A stretch of DNA of 64,000 bases from PALSA-968 sp964387075 (GCA_964387075.1 CAYLVB010000003.1:124001-188000); one strand, 5' to 3'; counted from the first letter of the stretch, positions 1-9,100 are shown. Notes: generated by a model not told the origin, from the sequence alone. Program-made: numbers and translations.

Positions 1-1435
1 TGGCATTGATACATTTGGTGAATTGCTTCACCCTGTATTTGATCTCTTCCTGCAAAAGATTGAACAATTCCATGCCTTCTTCAAAACAGGAAGCATTATC
101 CTTGATCTTATTGAAATGCTCTTCTACCGATTCTTCCAGGACCAATTGCGGTTTCTGGCCTTTCTTCACGCATTGCATGTATTTCTCGCGCACCAAAAAC
201 TCCTCGGCCGATGAGTTCAGGAAACGCTGTTTGATCTCCTCAGGCATATCGTAATCGCGTTCCATCTCATAATCCCACTCATCCTTGTAACGGTGCTCCA
301 GATACAAATGCGGAGCCACGAATACGTGTTTCCAGTCAATAGGCTGTTGCCACAAACCAAAACGACGGGCGTTATTACCGAGGTCGATTATCTTGAATTG
401 TCTTTTAACAGGCGTGATGCGGCTTCCGCGACCGATCATCTGGTGATACAGCGTCAAAGATTTGGTGGCGCGGTTGAGAATAATGGTCTCTACATCCGGC
501 TCATCGAAACCGTGGGTAAGGATACTTACGGAAGTAAGAATGGCATCTTTGGTATTGTGGAACCAATCGAGTGTTTCATAACGCTCGCGGTCGCTGAAGG
601 TAGAATCTAAATGTTTTACAGGGTAGTTCTTTTTCTTGAACGCTTCGTAAACGAGACGGCTGGAAATGATCCCGCTGTTGAAGATAAGCGTCTTGGTTCC
701 CATCGCGGCTTCCTCGTAGGCCTGCACCAGTTTTCCCTGCATGTAAGGATTACTATAGAGCAATTCCAAAGAAGCGGTGGTAAACTCGCCGGTGTAACCC
801 ACTTTCAGTGAACTCAGGTTGACATCGTAGGTATACGTGATCCCTTCGCAAAGGAATTGACTTTCTATCAATGAAGAAATGCTTTGGCCAATGATGATAT
901 CGTCGTACGTATCGTAAAGTGGTAATTTCTTATTGCTGCTTAATGGTGTCGCGGTCACTCCCAAAATATTCACGTCATTAAAATGCTTGAACACTTTGCG
1001 GAAGGAGTTATTGTGCGCCTCATCCACGATCACCAGGCCGATGTCATTCAAAAATTCAAGATTGTCCTCATCGTGCAAACGGTTGTTGAGCGTTTCAATA
1101 AGCGCGGTATAGGTCAAATGCTCGTCGCCGCGCGGCAATATTTTTATCGTGCTGTTGATGACCATATTCGGAATTCCGATATCCGAGAGTACGTCTGATG
1201 TTTGCTGCGAAAGCTCGATACGATGTGTTAAGATCAATACCTTTTTTCCCTTTTGCTGGATATAACGCTTGGCGATCTCAGAGAAGATAATGGTCTTTCC
1301 CCCGCCCGTAGGAAGCTGGAAAAGTACGTTCCCGTTGTCGGGTAACTCCATCAGTTTTCGGTAGATCTTTTCAACCGCTTCTTCCTGGTAAGGATATAAT
1401 TTTCGAGGCTCCGTAAGGATTGTGAATTGGGACAT
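1..1435 (-). CDS. Superfamily 2 DEAD/DEAH-box helicase (partial)
   Basis: This reading frame stays open from an ATG at 1435 to the left edge, giving 478 residues; the C-terminus lies outside the window. Visible motifs are Walker A LPTGGGKT (about residue 41-48), motif II VDEAH (about 137), motif III TATP, and motif VI QMIGRGSR (about 333). This order is that of the helicase domain shared by type III restriction R subunits, UvrB-like and RadD/YejH-like helicases, so an ATP-dependent nucleic-acid translocase is secure. The exact role is not: no methylase or other restriction gene is next to it, so a stand-alone RadD-type repair helicase is as likely as a restriction subunit. A canonical promoter lies 20 bases upstream. 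Confidence 0.85.
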   Translation of the reverse strand, partial: MSQFTILTEPRKLYPYQEEAVEKIYRKLMELPDNGNVLFQLPTGGGKTIIFSEIAKRYIQQKGKKVLILTHRIELSQQTSDVLSDIGIPNMVINSTIKILPRGDEHLTYTALIETLNNRLHDEDNLEFLNDIGLVIVDEAHNNSFRKVFKHFNDVNILGVTATPLSSNKKLPLYDTYDDIIIGQSISSLIESQFLCEGITYTYDVNLSSLKVGYTGEFTTASLELLYSNPYMQGKLVQAYEEAAMGTKTLIFNSGIISSRLVYEAFKKKNYPVKHLDSTFSDRERYETLDWFHNTKDAILTSVSILTHGFDEPDVETIILNRATKSLTLYHQMIGRGSRITPVKRQFKIIDLGNNARRFGLWQQPIDWKHVFVAPHLYLEHRYKDEWDYEMERDYDMPEEIKQRFLNSSAEEFLVREKYMQCVKKGQKPQLVLEESVEEHFNKIKDNASCFEEGMELFNLLQEEIKYRVKQFTKCINA

Positions 1436-1455
1436 GGGTTAAAAAAAATAACCTC

Positions 1456-1487
1456 CAAATATACGTCCTTTTTTTGATCCTAGGCAA
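1456..1487 (-). promoter_or_regulatory. Bacteroidota promoter of the helicase gene
   Basis: On the minus strand a TTG (1487-1485) is followed after exactly 21 bases by TATATTTG (1463-1456), a perfect match to the Bacteroidota -33/-7 consensus TTG-N~20-TAnnTTTG. The -7 element ends 20 bases before the ATG at 1435. Confidence 0.75.
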
Positions 1488-1521
1488 TTGAACAGTGGCA
1501 TTATTAGCTATTGTTAACGAA

Positions 1522-1553
1522 TTGTGGGAAACACGCTTTATTTGCTACTTTCG
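1522..1553 (+). promoter_or_regulatory. Bacteroidota promoter of the RDD gene
   Basis: TTG at 1522-1524, a 21-base spacer, then TACTTTCG at 1546-1553 (one mismatch to TAnnTTTG). An upstream in-frame ATG at 1523-1525 would fall within this promoter, which argues for the downstream start at 1569. Confidence 0.6.
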
Positions 1554-1568
1554 ATAAAAAATTACACA

Positions 1569-2069
1569 ATGGAAAATTCTACCGGTCCGCACGATTATGC
1601 GGGATTTTGGACACGCTTTGCAGCCTATTTCATTGATGGTGCTGTTATGGCGCTGTTCCTCAACGCCGTATATTGGATGGCACATCAACAGGTAAGTCAC
1701 CAGCTGGATACGCACCCCGAGATCGTTAGATATTTGACAGGAGACGCCTCCGAGTATAGCGGCGCTTATAAAGCCGCCAATCTCATCATGTACTATTGTG
1801 CTTCTATTCAGAGCCTCCTGTTCGGCTGGGCTTATTTCGCGGGCATGGAAAGCTCTCCTTTACGCGGAACGATCGGAAAACTGGCGGTTGGTGCTTATGT
1901 GACCGATCTCGATTGTAATCGCATTTCTTTCGCCCAGGGAACAGGTCGTTACTTCGGTAAAATTGTTTCAGGTCTGCTTTTGGGGATTGGTTACATCATG
2001 GCCGGCACCACCGAGCGCAAACAGGCCTTGCACGATAAGATGGCGGATTGCCTGGTGATGAAGAAATAA
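1569..2069 (+). CDS. RDD family integral membrane protein
   Basis: A 166-residue protein starting AGFWTRFAAYFIDGAVM, the classic RDD-family opening (Arg and Asp at the start of the first helix). Three to four hydrophobic segments follow, with the family-typical TIGKLAVGAYVTDLDCNRISF and TERKQALHDKMADCLV near the C-terminus. RDD proteins are inner-membrane proteins, some suggested to be Na+/H+ antiporters, but most have no assigned function. The frame can be extended upstream to an ATG-like codon at 1524, but that lies in the promoter, so 1569 was chosen. The gene ends directly against the stop codon of the convergent aminotransferase gene, with no bases between them. Confidence 0.8.
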   Translation: MENSTGPHDYAGFWTRFAAYFIDGAVMALFLNAVYWMAHQQVSHQLDTHPEIVRYLTGDASEYSGAYKAANLIMYYCASIQSLLFGWAYFAGMESSPLRGTIGKLAVGAYVTDLDCNRISFAQGTGRYFGKIVSGLLLGIGYIMAGTTERKQALHDKMADCLVMKK

Positions 2070-3431
2070 TTAATTGTGCTTTCGAAAAACAGGCTTGATG
2101 GCCTTTCCAACCAAATGATCCTTGATATTGCCTTCTAAAGCTTTCTTGTAAACCGTAAGCGCTTTTTCGGTTGCCTCCAAAGTCAATTTTAATTCTTCTT
2201 CTCCGTGTGAATAAGAAAGCGCGATCCATGGGATCAAAACGCCGTGCTTGATCATTTCCTGCGAGAAGAGCGTACGGAATTCCAAAGAGACATGCTTCTG
2301 CTTGTCTTTAGTAATATAAATGGGAGAAACCGAATAACCATCGGCGATAAAATATTCTTCAATGCCCAGTTTCTTTGCTAGGGCGTTCATTCCATTGATG
2401 AGCTTGGTTCCATAATCCCACAGATGATCTGTCACTTTCAGTTTCTGATAAACCTCAATGGTTTTGATGAAAGCGCCCAAAGCCACCATCTCGGGACCGT
2501 GCGTAGTAGAAATTAAGAATACGCGCTCTGCTCCTTCCTCTAAGATCCCGCCAAGGTTCATGATCTCTTTTTTTCCAATAAGCGCAGATAAAGGAAACCC
2601 ATTCGCCATTCCTTTTCCAAACGTAGCGAGATCCGGCTCTATGTCATACAATTTCATCGCCCCGCGTAGATCAAAACGAAAACCAGTGATCATCTCATCC
2701 AGAATGAATACCGCACCATTCTTTTTACACAAAGCCTGCACCTGGTGCAAAAAGTGTTTAGCCTTATCGCTATGTGCTTTGCAATTGGGTTTTTCGAGCA
2801 TGCTCTTAGAATCCGGGCAGGGATTCATAAATGTAGTGGGCTCCAAGATCACACAAGCTACCTGGCCGGGATTCTCGTTGAAGATCTTCTCCAGCGACTC
2901 AATATTGTTGTAATTAAACCTGTGACTGAAAGATTTGCTCTCCTGCGGAATTCCCTTATCCATGGCTGTGGTACCGATGAACCAATCGTCGTAGGTAAAA
3001 AAAGGATGCTCGGCGCACATGGCCACATGTTTTCTCCCGGTATAAGCACGCGAAAGCTTTACGGCGGCCGTTGTAACCACAGATCCGCTCTTCCCGAATT
3101 TTACCATTTGCGCCCATGGGAAAAGACTGATCATTAATTCAGCCGCCTTTAATTCAGTAAGTGTGGCGCGGGTTAGATTAATTCCTTTGTGAATTTCTTC
3201 TATAGCGGCATTCGAAATTTCTTCCTGATCGTAGCCTACAGTTATAGAACGAAGCCCCATGCCGTAATCCAAAAATTTATTCCCTTCCGCATCCCAAACA
3301 TAGGCTCCCTTCCCCTTTTCAAGAATGGCCGGGGCATTTTCCGGGTATTGGTCATCGCCGCGACTATAGGTATGCGCCCCGCCTGGAATAACTCCGTGCA
3401 GGCGTTTCTGATATTCTTTATTGCTCTTCAT
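2070..3431 (-). CDS. Class III PLP-dependent aminotransferase (glutamate-1-semialdehyde aminomutase-like), sugar cassette
   Basis: A 453-residue aminotransferase of fold type I, class III. The N-terminus VIPGGAHTYSRG and body AYVWDAEGNKFLDYGMGLRS resemble HemL, and the PLP lysine is in TFGKGMANGFP (about residue 271). It is probably not the haem enzyme: a full-length canonical HemL is encoded at 61181-62482, and this copy is the last gene of a polysaccharide-type operon beside a cytidylyltransferase. Such HemL paralogues occur in surface-glycan loci, where they are thought to aminate or isomerise a sugar or hydroxy-acid precursor; the substrate cannot be read from sequence. It overlaps the upstream cytidylyltransferase gene by 14 bases, suggesting translational coupling. 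Confidence 0.8.
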   Translation of the reverse strand: MKSNKEYQKRLHGVIPGGAHTYSRGDDQYPENAPAILEKGKGAYVWDAEGNKFLDYGMGLRSITVGYDQEEISNAAIEEIHKGINLTRATLTELKAAELMISLFPWAQMVKFGKSGSVVTTAAVKLSRAYTGRKHVAMCAEHPFFTYDDWFIGTTAMDKGIPQESKSFSHRFNYNNIESLEKIFNENPGQVACVILEPTTFMNPCPDSKSMLEKPNCKAHSDKAKHFLHQVQALCKKNGAVFILDEMITGFRFDLRGAMKLYDIEPDLATFGKGMANGFPLSALIGKKEIMNLGGILEEGAERVFLISTTHGPEMVALGAFIKTIEVYQKLKVTDHLWDYGTKLINGMNALAKKLGIEEYFIADGYSVSPIYITKDKQKHVSLEFRTLFSQEMIKHGVLIPWIALSYSHGEEELKLTLEATEKALTVYKKALEGNIKDHLVGKAIKPVFRKHN

Positions 3432-4188
3432 TGAGTTCCTTGTCCTTTTCAGCGTTATAGTTCTTCCAGTAGATCTCTTTCAATCCGGCGTTGATCTTTT
3501 GCAAACTGTTCTGCTCAACGAAACTGATCAGGTTGGCATCGGTGATGGTGATCACTTTCTCTTTGAGATACTCAATGATCTTACAGAAAAAATCAGCATC
3601 TTCTTTATAGTCCAGCGTAAAACGCAGGTCCCCCATTATATCGTATTTTCCAAGCGTAACGGTCCATGTTTGAGGGTCGCGGAAGATCCGTCCCCATCCT
3701 GTTTCAAGTTTCTTATTACTTTGTTCGTTCAAACTTTTTTCGAGATACGCCACAGAATACCCCGATAAGTTCATGCCTAATGGCAAACCAACCGCAGTAA
3801 ACATTTCGTGCTTACCGTCCTTTATCATTTGACCGTACAACACCTTAGCGGCGCGAAAACTGCAAAGAATGTCGTCCCCATCAACCGAAATAACATGCGT
3901 AGCGTTCAATTGTTTTGCGCACTGCAAATGCCGCAAGGGAATATTTTCGTCGCTTCCCTGTATCACCTGGCAGGAAGTACCGGTGGTAGCAAGAGCAAAT
4001 TTCGCGTTCTCGGGCTTTTCTGAAGTGGCTATTGCGATCGCTATCTTTTTTTCATCGATCTCCTTTTCAAATTCTTTCTCAAATCTTTTGATGAGCCAAT
4101 ACAAGAGTGGTTTCCCGTTGGCGGGAATAAGGTGCTTCTCGGCAAGCCGACTGGAACCCACGCGCGCGGTTATGAGTAAGGCTATCAT
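3418..4188 (-). CDS. SpsF-like cytidylyltransferase family protein
   Basis: A 256-residue protein of the CTP_transf_3/SpsF group. It opens with LLITARVGSSRLAEKHLIP, the nucleotide-binding loop (ARxGSxRLxxK) of CMP-sugar synthetases, has an acidic VISVDGDD metal-binding site near residue 100, and RFTLDYKED near residue 195, the conserved C-terminal block of SpsF-type enzymes. By family it should transfer CMP from CTP to an acidic sugar or related acceptor. It sits between a class III aminotransferase and a Gfo/Idh dehydrogenase, with overlaps of 14 and 4 bases. No sialic-acid-type synthase (NeuB) gene is present, so the acceptor is unknown. The Lys-Glu-rich tail after residue 235 is specific to this copy. 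Confidence 0.75.
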   Translation of the reverse strand: MIALLITARVGSSRLAEKHLIPANGKPLLYWLIKRFEKEFEKEIDEKKIAIAIATSEKPENAKFALATTGTSCQVIQGSDENIPLRHLQCAKQLNATHVISVDGDDILCSFRAAKVLYGQMIKDGKHEMFTAVGLPLGMNLSGYSVAYLEKSLNEQSNKKLETGWGRIFRDPQTWTVTLGKYDIMGDLRFTLDYKEDADFFCKIIEYLKEKVITITDANLISFVEQNSLQKINAGLKEIYWKNYNAEKDKELNEEQ

Positions 4189-5207
4189 AGCTTAACGTCG
4201 ACGAATTTTTTCTCGTTATACGACCTTTCCATGAGATAGAGCAGTTTCAACACTTTATGGTCTTCTTCAAGCGTGTTTACATAAGAAGCCGGGTTCTCAA
4301 TTCCATTAAAGAAAGCGCTCATCTCATCGATATACATCTGCTCGGTAATGTTCTTGTTATATCCGCCGGCAGCGGCCAGAGTTTCGTAAGTAAATACTTC
4401 CCACTCCTGTTTGTCGTGATGAAATACCTTCACCGCGTTGGCATTCCAATCCCACTCCAATTGGCGCAGGGAGCCATTAATGAGCAATCTACGCGTGGCG
4501 TGGCGCGTAACTACATCAACGGTAAGCATCATGGTAAAACTTCCGTAGTCCAAAATGCTGTTATACGTGTCGTCGATATTCGCGGCTCCTTCAATTTCTA
4601 TGGTCTTTTTAACTGTAGAGGCGATCTGCTTTGGAAAACCGAATAATTTGGTCATCCAGGTTAGCTCGAAGGGTACGATCTCGCGGGCACCTCCCGTTTC
4701 CTTCTTAGAAACGTAAAATTCGCTCACATTCTCGTAGCTATGCCAGTCGGGCAGGTAATTGCCCATGTGGTAAAGCACATTGCTAAGGTTGCCGAGGTAA
4801 TTGCTCTTTACCAATTTAAATATCTGCTGAATGGCCGGATGAAAATACATGGTAGATGAAGGTGCGGCGAAAACTTTCTTATGCTTTGCATCGGCGATGA
4901 TCTTCTCCATATCGGTGTCCACCACGCTTGCCTCCACGAAAAAAGGAATTCCCATTTCTATGGCCTTTTTCATATAAATGTGGTGAATATCGGGAGGAAG
5001 CGAGATAATAAATGCCTTTGCCGCCGAATTTTTTGCCGCCTCGTCGAAATCGGTAAAGGTTTTTATTTTGTAAAGTGAGTTGGTCTCCTTGGCGCGATCC
5101 TCTCTTTTATCAAACCCGTAAATTTCAGAAAAGCCCAAAGCCTGCAGGTTACGCACACGGCGCTTTCCCATAGAACCGAGGCCAATGACTAAAACAGGCT
5201 TGCTCAT
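4185..5207 (-). CDS. Gfo/Idh/MocA family oxidoreductase
   Basis: A 340-residue NAD(P)-dependent dehydrogenase. The N-terminal Rossmann fold has LVIGLGSMGKRRVRNLQALG (residues 6-25), and FIISLPPDIHHIYMKKAIEMGIPFFVEAS (about 88-116) is the Gfo/Idh block where a Glu or Asp/Lys pair normally binds the sugar; here Lys is replaced by FVEA, which is worth noting. In nucleotide-sugar operons these enzymes oxidise C3 or C2 hydroxyls, often to prepare a keto group for a DegT aminotransferase, and a CBS-DegT gene lies directly upstream with a two-base gap. Downstream there is a four-base ATGA overlap with the cytidylyltransferase. The precise substrate is not inferable. Confidence 0.8.
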   Translation of the reverse strand: MSKPVLVIGLGSMGKRRVRNLQALGFSEIYGFDKREDRAKETNSLYKIKTFTDFDEAAKNSAAKAFIISLPPDIHHIYMKKAIEMGIPFFVEASVVDTDMEKIIADAKHKKVFAAPSSTMYFHPAIQQIFKLVKSNYLGNLSNVLYHMGNYLPDWHSYENVSEFYVSKKETGGAREIVPFELTWMTKLFGFPKQIASTVKKTIEIEGAANIDDTYNSILDYGSFTMMLTVDVVTRHATRRLLINGSLRQLEWDWNANAVKVFHHDKQEWEVFTYETLAAAGGYNKNITEQMYIDEMSAFFNGIENPASYVNTLEEDHKVLKLLYLMERSYNEKKFVDVKL

Positions 5208-5209
5208 CC

Positions 5210-6670
5210 TTATGCAGAGATGTGATGGTTTTGAAAAATAGAATGCAACGCGTGGGCAATGTTGTCAAGTTCCTCCTGCGTAATGTTCACCGAAGAAGGG
5301 AAACTGATGCCCTGCGCCGAAATATGTTTCGAATTCTCGAAGGTACTTTTACCTGGATAATTCCTGTACGGAGGCATTTGATGCAAAGGATAGAAGGCCG
5401 GGCGGGTCTCAACGCCATTCTTCAGCATTTTTTCCATCAGCATATCGCGCGAAATATTGGTGCTTTCTTTCAGGATAGCGGTGTATAACCAGTACCCGTT
5501 GACAGCCCATGATTCCTGTGGAGGAATAATGAAATTGCCGGTCTCTTTTAGTACTTTATCGTAGAAAGCAGCCAGCTTCCTTTTCGCCGCCACAAATTCA
5601 TTGATACGCTCGAGTTGCGCGCAGCCAATGGCTGCCTGCAAATTGGTCATGCGGTAATTAAAGCCCACGAAGTCGTGCCAGTATTTCTTCTCCTTGCTCA
5701 TTCCATGATCACGAAGTATCACAGCTTTCTCGTACGCTTTCTTGTCTTTAAAGAAAACCATTCCGCCCTCCCCTGTTGTAATGGTTTTATTTCCGAAGAA
5801 ACTGAAAGTGGCGGCGTCACCAAAACTTCCTACGTGCTTCCCATTGTATTTTCCGCCAATGGCCTCGGCCGCATCCTCTATCACGAGTAAATTGTGCTTT
5901 TTGGCAATAGCCATGATCTCATCCATGTGCGAAGGATGCCCGTATAAATGCACGGGCATTATGGCTTTAGTGCGCGGTGTAATGTTTTTCTCAATATCGC
6001 TGATGGAAATGGTCCACGTAGTTTTGTCAACGTCCACGATCACGGGAGTGGCCCCGGTGTAAACAATAGCGTTTATAGAAGCGGCAAAAGTAAGATCGGG
6101 TACGATCACCTCATCTCCGGCCTTGATATCAAAGGCGGCAAGCGCCAGGTGCAAAGCAACCGTTCCGTTACTTACAGCCACAGGATATTGCGCGCCGCAA
6201 AATTCAGCAAATTCTTTTTCAAAGCGTTTAACATATGCGCCCTGCGAGGAGATCCATCCCGTTTTAATACAATCAGAGAGATAGGCAAGCTCATTTCCAT
6301 TTAACAACGGCTGCATGATGGGTGTGCGGTGCATGCGTGAGAAACAGGCATAATCAACCAGCGTCCCGTTCTCGTCAACCAGCGGTATGTGACGTATCTC
6401 GTGCGAAAGTTTTCCATGGATGATATCCTGCGGGGTGTTTACAGGCAAGGAGGTGAATTTGGTCTGCATCACCTTTTCCACTACGGTATCAAGGGTAGTT
6501 CCGTTCAAAATACAACGGCGGATATCCCCATCGGTAAGGATCCCCGATAATTTGTTGTTCTCGCCTACGATAAAACAGATGCCCTGCGCGTTCTTATCAA
6601 TAAGCGCCAACGCGTCCTTCAAGGTGGAGGCGCTAGGCAACAGAAGATCTTTTATATCGGGCGTATGCAT
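5210..6670 (-). CDS. Fused CBS-pair / DegT-DnrJ-EryC1-StrS sugar aminotransferase
   Basis: A 486-residue two-part protein. Residues about 1-115 form a pair of CBS-like units (GICFIVGENNKLSGILTDGDIRRCIL and a second unit around HIPLVDENGTLVDYACFSR), a module that in sugar nucleotidyltransferases senses adenyl nucleotides. Residues about 118-480 are a DegT-family PLP aminotransferase: YPVAVSNGTVALHLAL, EVIVPDLTFAASINAI, VIEDAAEAIGGKY and the PLP lysine in FFGNKTITTGEGG (about 293). DegT enzymes transfer an amino group from glutamate to a keto-nucleotide sugar. Having the CBS pair on the aminotransferase rather than on a nucleotidyltransferase is unusual. The gene starts three bases after the stop of the Wzc-like kinase gene. 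Confidence 0.85.
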   Translation of the reverse strand: MHTPDIKDLLLPSASTLKDALALIDKNAQGICFIVGENNKLSGILTDGDIRRCILNGTTLDTVVEKVMQTKFTSLPVNTPQDIIHGKLSHEIRHIPLVDENGTLVDYACFSRMHRTPIMQPLLNGNELAYLSDCIKTGWISSQGAYVKRFEKEFAEFCGAQYPVAVSNGTVALHLALAAFDIKAGDEVIVPDLTFAASINAIVYTGATPVIVDVDKTTWTISISDIEKNITPRTKAIMPVHLYGHPSHMDEIMAIAKKHNLLVIEDAAEAIGGKYNGKHVGSFGDAATFSFFGNKTITTGEGGMVFFKDKKAYEKAVILRDHGMSKEKKYWHDFVGFNYRMTNLQAAIGCAQLERINEFVAAKRKLAAFYDKVLKETGNFIIPPQESWAVNGYWLYTAILKESTNISRDMLMEKMLKNGVETRPAFYPLHQMPPYRNYPGKSTFENSKHISAQGISFPSSVNITQEELDNIAHALHSIFQNHHISA

Positions 6671-6673
6671 TGC

Positions 6674-9100
6674 TTATTTCTTTGCGCCGTAGCGTGTGCC
6701 ATAGCTGCCGCCGTAATTTCCGCCGTAGCCATAACCGCCGTAACCATAACCGTAGCCATAGCCTGCGCCATAGCGATAACTGTATTTAGTGTAGTAATAC
6801 CCCGAGCGGCGACGTTTCACGCCATTCAAAATGTAAGCGAAGTTCTTGATCTGGTTGTTCTCGATCATTTCATCCACAAAGTTCACTACCGACTTGGTGG
6901 CGAATTTGGTATTGAGCACAAAGAGAGAGATATCGGCGTACTGCATGAGATAGATCGAATCGCTGATCAGGCCGGCAGGCGGAGTGTCTATCAACACATA
7001 ATCATAATACGTTTTTCCGTAGGTAATGATCTCTTTCATTTCGTTAGAAAGCACCATTTCCGATGGGTTAGGCGGGATCGGGCCTGATAATAACACGTCG
7101 AATTTTTCGATCTTCGTATGACGAATACATTCTTCGATCGTATTTTGTTTTACCACGATGGTGCTGATCCCCGTTTCGGCCGTCATTTCCAGTGCCTTTT
7201 GCACCCGTGGTTTATGAAGGTCTACCTCAAGCAGCAATACTTTCTTGCCCGCTTTCGCCAACATGGTTGCCAGGTTGATGGAGCAGAACGTCTTTCCTTC
7301 GCCCGGTGCGTTCGAAGTGAGCAATATCACTTTAGGGCCCGGCATTGTGTTCAGATATTGCAGGTTGGTTCTAAGTGTACGGAAGCTTTCTGCAATATGC
7401 GACTTTGGTTCCTCGTCTACAATGATCCCGGTTGGGGCCATTTTCTTTACAAATACAAGATCACCTACAACCGGTGTAGAGGTAGCCTCCTTCAATTCCA
7501 TCACATTCTGTATCGTGGTAAAGAAGAAGAATCTCAGCAAAATGATCACCACGCTGACAATTGCGCCGGCAAAAACGTATTGCAAAATGATCTTTTTCTT
7601 ATCCGGATACATTTTTCCGGAAGGCCGGGGGCTTTCGATCACTTTGGTCTCCGGTAGTATAGACGCACGGGCGATATTGGCATTGGCCCTTTTTTGCAAT
7701 AGGAAATTATATAACCCTTCGTTCACGCTCAATTGTCTCTGTATGCCCAACAGATCCCGTTGCTTTTGCGGAATTGTTTTAATGCTGCTTATATAATTAA
7801 CGATCTCCTCATCCAGGTGTTCAATCGTTTTTTTGATGGCGTTGCGGTTATTGCTGATGTAAAGCAAGACATCCTGTTTGGTCTTCTTCACCGTGTTCTC
7901 GAGATGTTCCAGCGAAGGGTTCTTTTCTACAGCATAGTTCTTTGCTTCATTAAGCTGCGTTTGCAGGTTATAAAGATGGGAGGCCTCCCTGGACAGGAAC
8001 GCGTCATTGCTTCCGGAAACATATGCGGATGGTGGCAGGAACTGGGGGTCCTTTCCCTCGATAATGTATTTCTCCAGATCGTTAATGGACTTTACCTGCA
8101 TTTCCAGGGCAACGCGTTGGTTCTCGAAAGTAGTAAGCTTGTTGAAGTATGTTCCTTCCTCGCGATTCAGATCGAGGATGGCTCTGCTCGATTTATAATT
8201 CTGCATAGTGTCCTCGAAATATTTTACAATGTCTGATATTTCATCCATCTGCTTATCGATGTACAGGATGGTGCGTTCGTTCAGCTCGATGCGGCTTTTC
8301 AGGGTATTATTGATATACACTTTGCAGAGTGTGTCGAGGAAAAGCTTGGCACGTTCCACAATATTATCCTCGTATGATATCTGCAACACATTGGTGTATT
8401 CCGGGTTACCGATCTTCAATTTGTTCTGGAAGGTATTCACCAGGTTTTCCAGCGAGTGAGGCACAAACTCATATTGCAGGTTCTTTACTTCATTGGTATA
8501 CTCGCCGGCAAGAAGCGGGTTTCGGGTTATCAGGAGATTGAAGTTAAGATTGATCAGTTCCTTGCCAAATTCACCTATTTCCTTCTTCTCCGTCTCTCCC
8601 TCTCCTTCCTTATAAGAGATCTCATAGGTTTTGTTATCAATGATCCGAAGACCAAAGCCGGTCTCGATCAACATGCCGTTCATATTATTTACGAGCACGG
8701 AAAAAGGCATGCCGGCAAACTGCTCGGCGGTGCGCACCCGCCCCACGATGTAATAAGACACCTGTATCCTGTTCTTAAGGCGCCGAACTACTTCTTCGAT
8801 CATGTCATAGGACTTGATCACCCGTCCCTCGTTCGAGTTATCTACATAAGACCCGTAAATGCTCCCGTAATAATCCGAGTTATCATCAATGATATTACCC
8901 TTGTAATATTGGTCGTTTGACTTCAAAAGTAATTGAGTCTGAACCTCATACGTTTCAAACTCGCGGTAGGAAACGAAGTACCCGATGAGGTAAAAAATAG
9001 GGACAAGTATAACGGGTACATACCAGCTTTGTACAATAGTACGCCAGATGATCTTGATGTCATCGAATTTCAAAACCGCCGTTCCCTGTTTCTTAGCCAA
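6674..9100 (-). CDS. Wzc-like polysaccharide co-polymerase with BY-kinase domain
   Basis: An 808-residue inner-membrane protein that leads the glycan operon. A Wzz-type N-terminus has one membrane segment (about 30-50), then a long helical periplasmic region (about 250-480) and a second membrane segment (about 503-525). The cytosolic BY-kinase domain has Walker A APGEGKT (about 598-604), Walker A' LLLEVDLHKPR and Walker B YVLIDTPP. In Walker A' the usual first Asp is replaced by Glu-Val-Asp spacing. The last 42 residues hold 15 tyrosines, mostly as Gly-Tyr repeats, the autophosphorylation tail. Such proteins regulate chain length and export of capsule or exopolysaccharide. The start is TTG at 9100, as no ATG precedes the first membrane segment. 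A TAAATTCG -7-like element sits at 9119-9126. Confidence 0.85.
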   Translation of the reverse strand: MAKKQGTAVLKFDDIKIIWRTIVQSWYVPVILVPIFYLIGYFVSYREFETYEVQTQLLLKSNDQYYKGNIIDDNSDYYGSIYGSYVDNSNEGRVIKSYDMIEEVVRRLKNRIQVSYYIVGRVRTAEQFAGMPFSVLVNNMNGMLIETGFGLRIIDNKTYEISYKEGEGETEKKEIGEFGKELINLNFNLLITRNPLLAGEYTNEVKNLQYEFVPHSLENLVNTFQNKLKIGNPEYTNVLQISYEDNIVERAKLFLDTLCKVYINNTLKSRIELNERTILYIDKQMDEISDIVKYFEDTMQNYKSSRAILDLNREEGTYFNKLTTFENQRVALEMQVKSINDLEKYIIEGKDPQFLPPSAYVSGSNDAFLSREASHLYNLQTQLNEAKNYAVEKNPSLEHLENTVKKTKQDVLLYISNNRNAIKKTIEHLDEEIVNYISSIKTIPQKQRDLLGIQRQLSVNEGLYNFLLQKRANANIARASILPETKVIESPRPSGKMYPDKKKIILQYVFAGAIVSVVIILLRFFFFTTIQNVMELKEATSTPVVGDLVFVKKMAPTGIIVDEEPKSHIAESFRTLRTNLQYLNTMPGPKVILLTSNAPGEGKTFCSINLATMLAKAGKKVLLLEVDLHKPRVQKALEMTAETGISTIVVKQNTIEECIRHTKIEKFDVLLSGPIPPNPSEMVLSNEMKEIITYGKTYYDYVLIDTPPAGLISDSIYLMQYADISLFVLNTKFATKSVVNFVDEMIENNQIKNFAYILNGVKRRRSGYYYTKYSYRYGAGYGYGYGYGGYGYGGNYGGSYGTRYGAKK

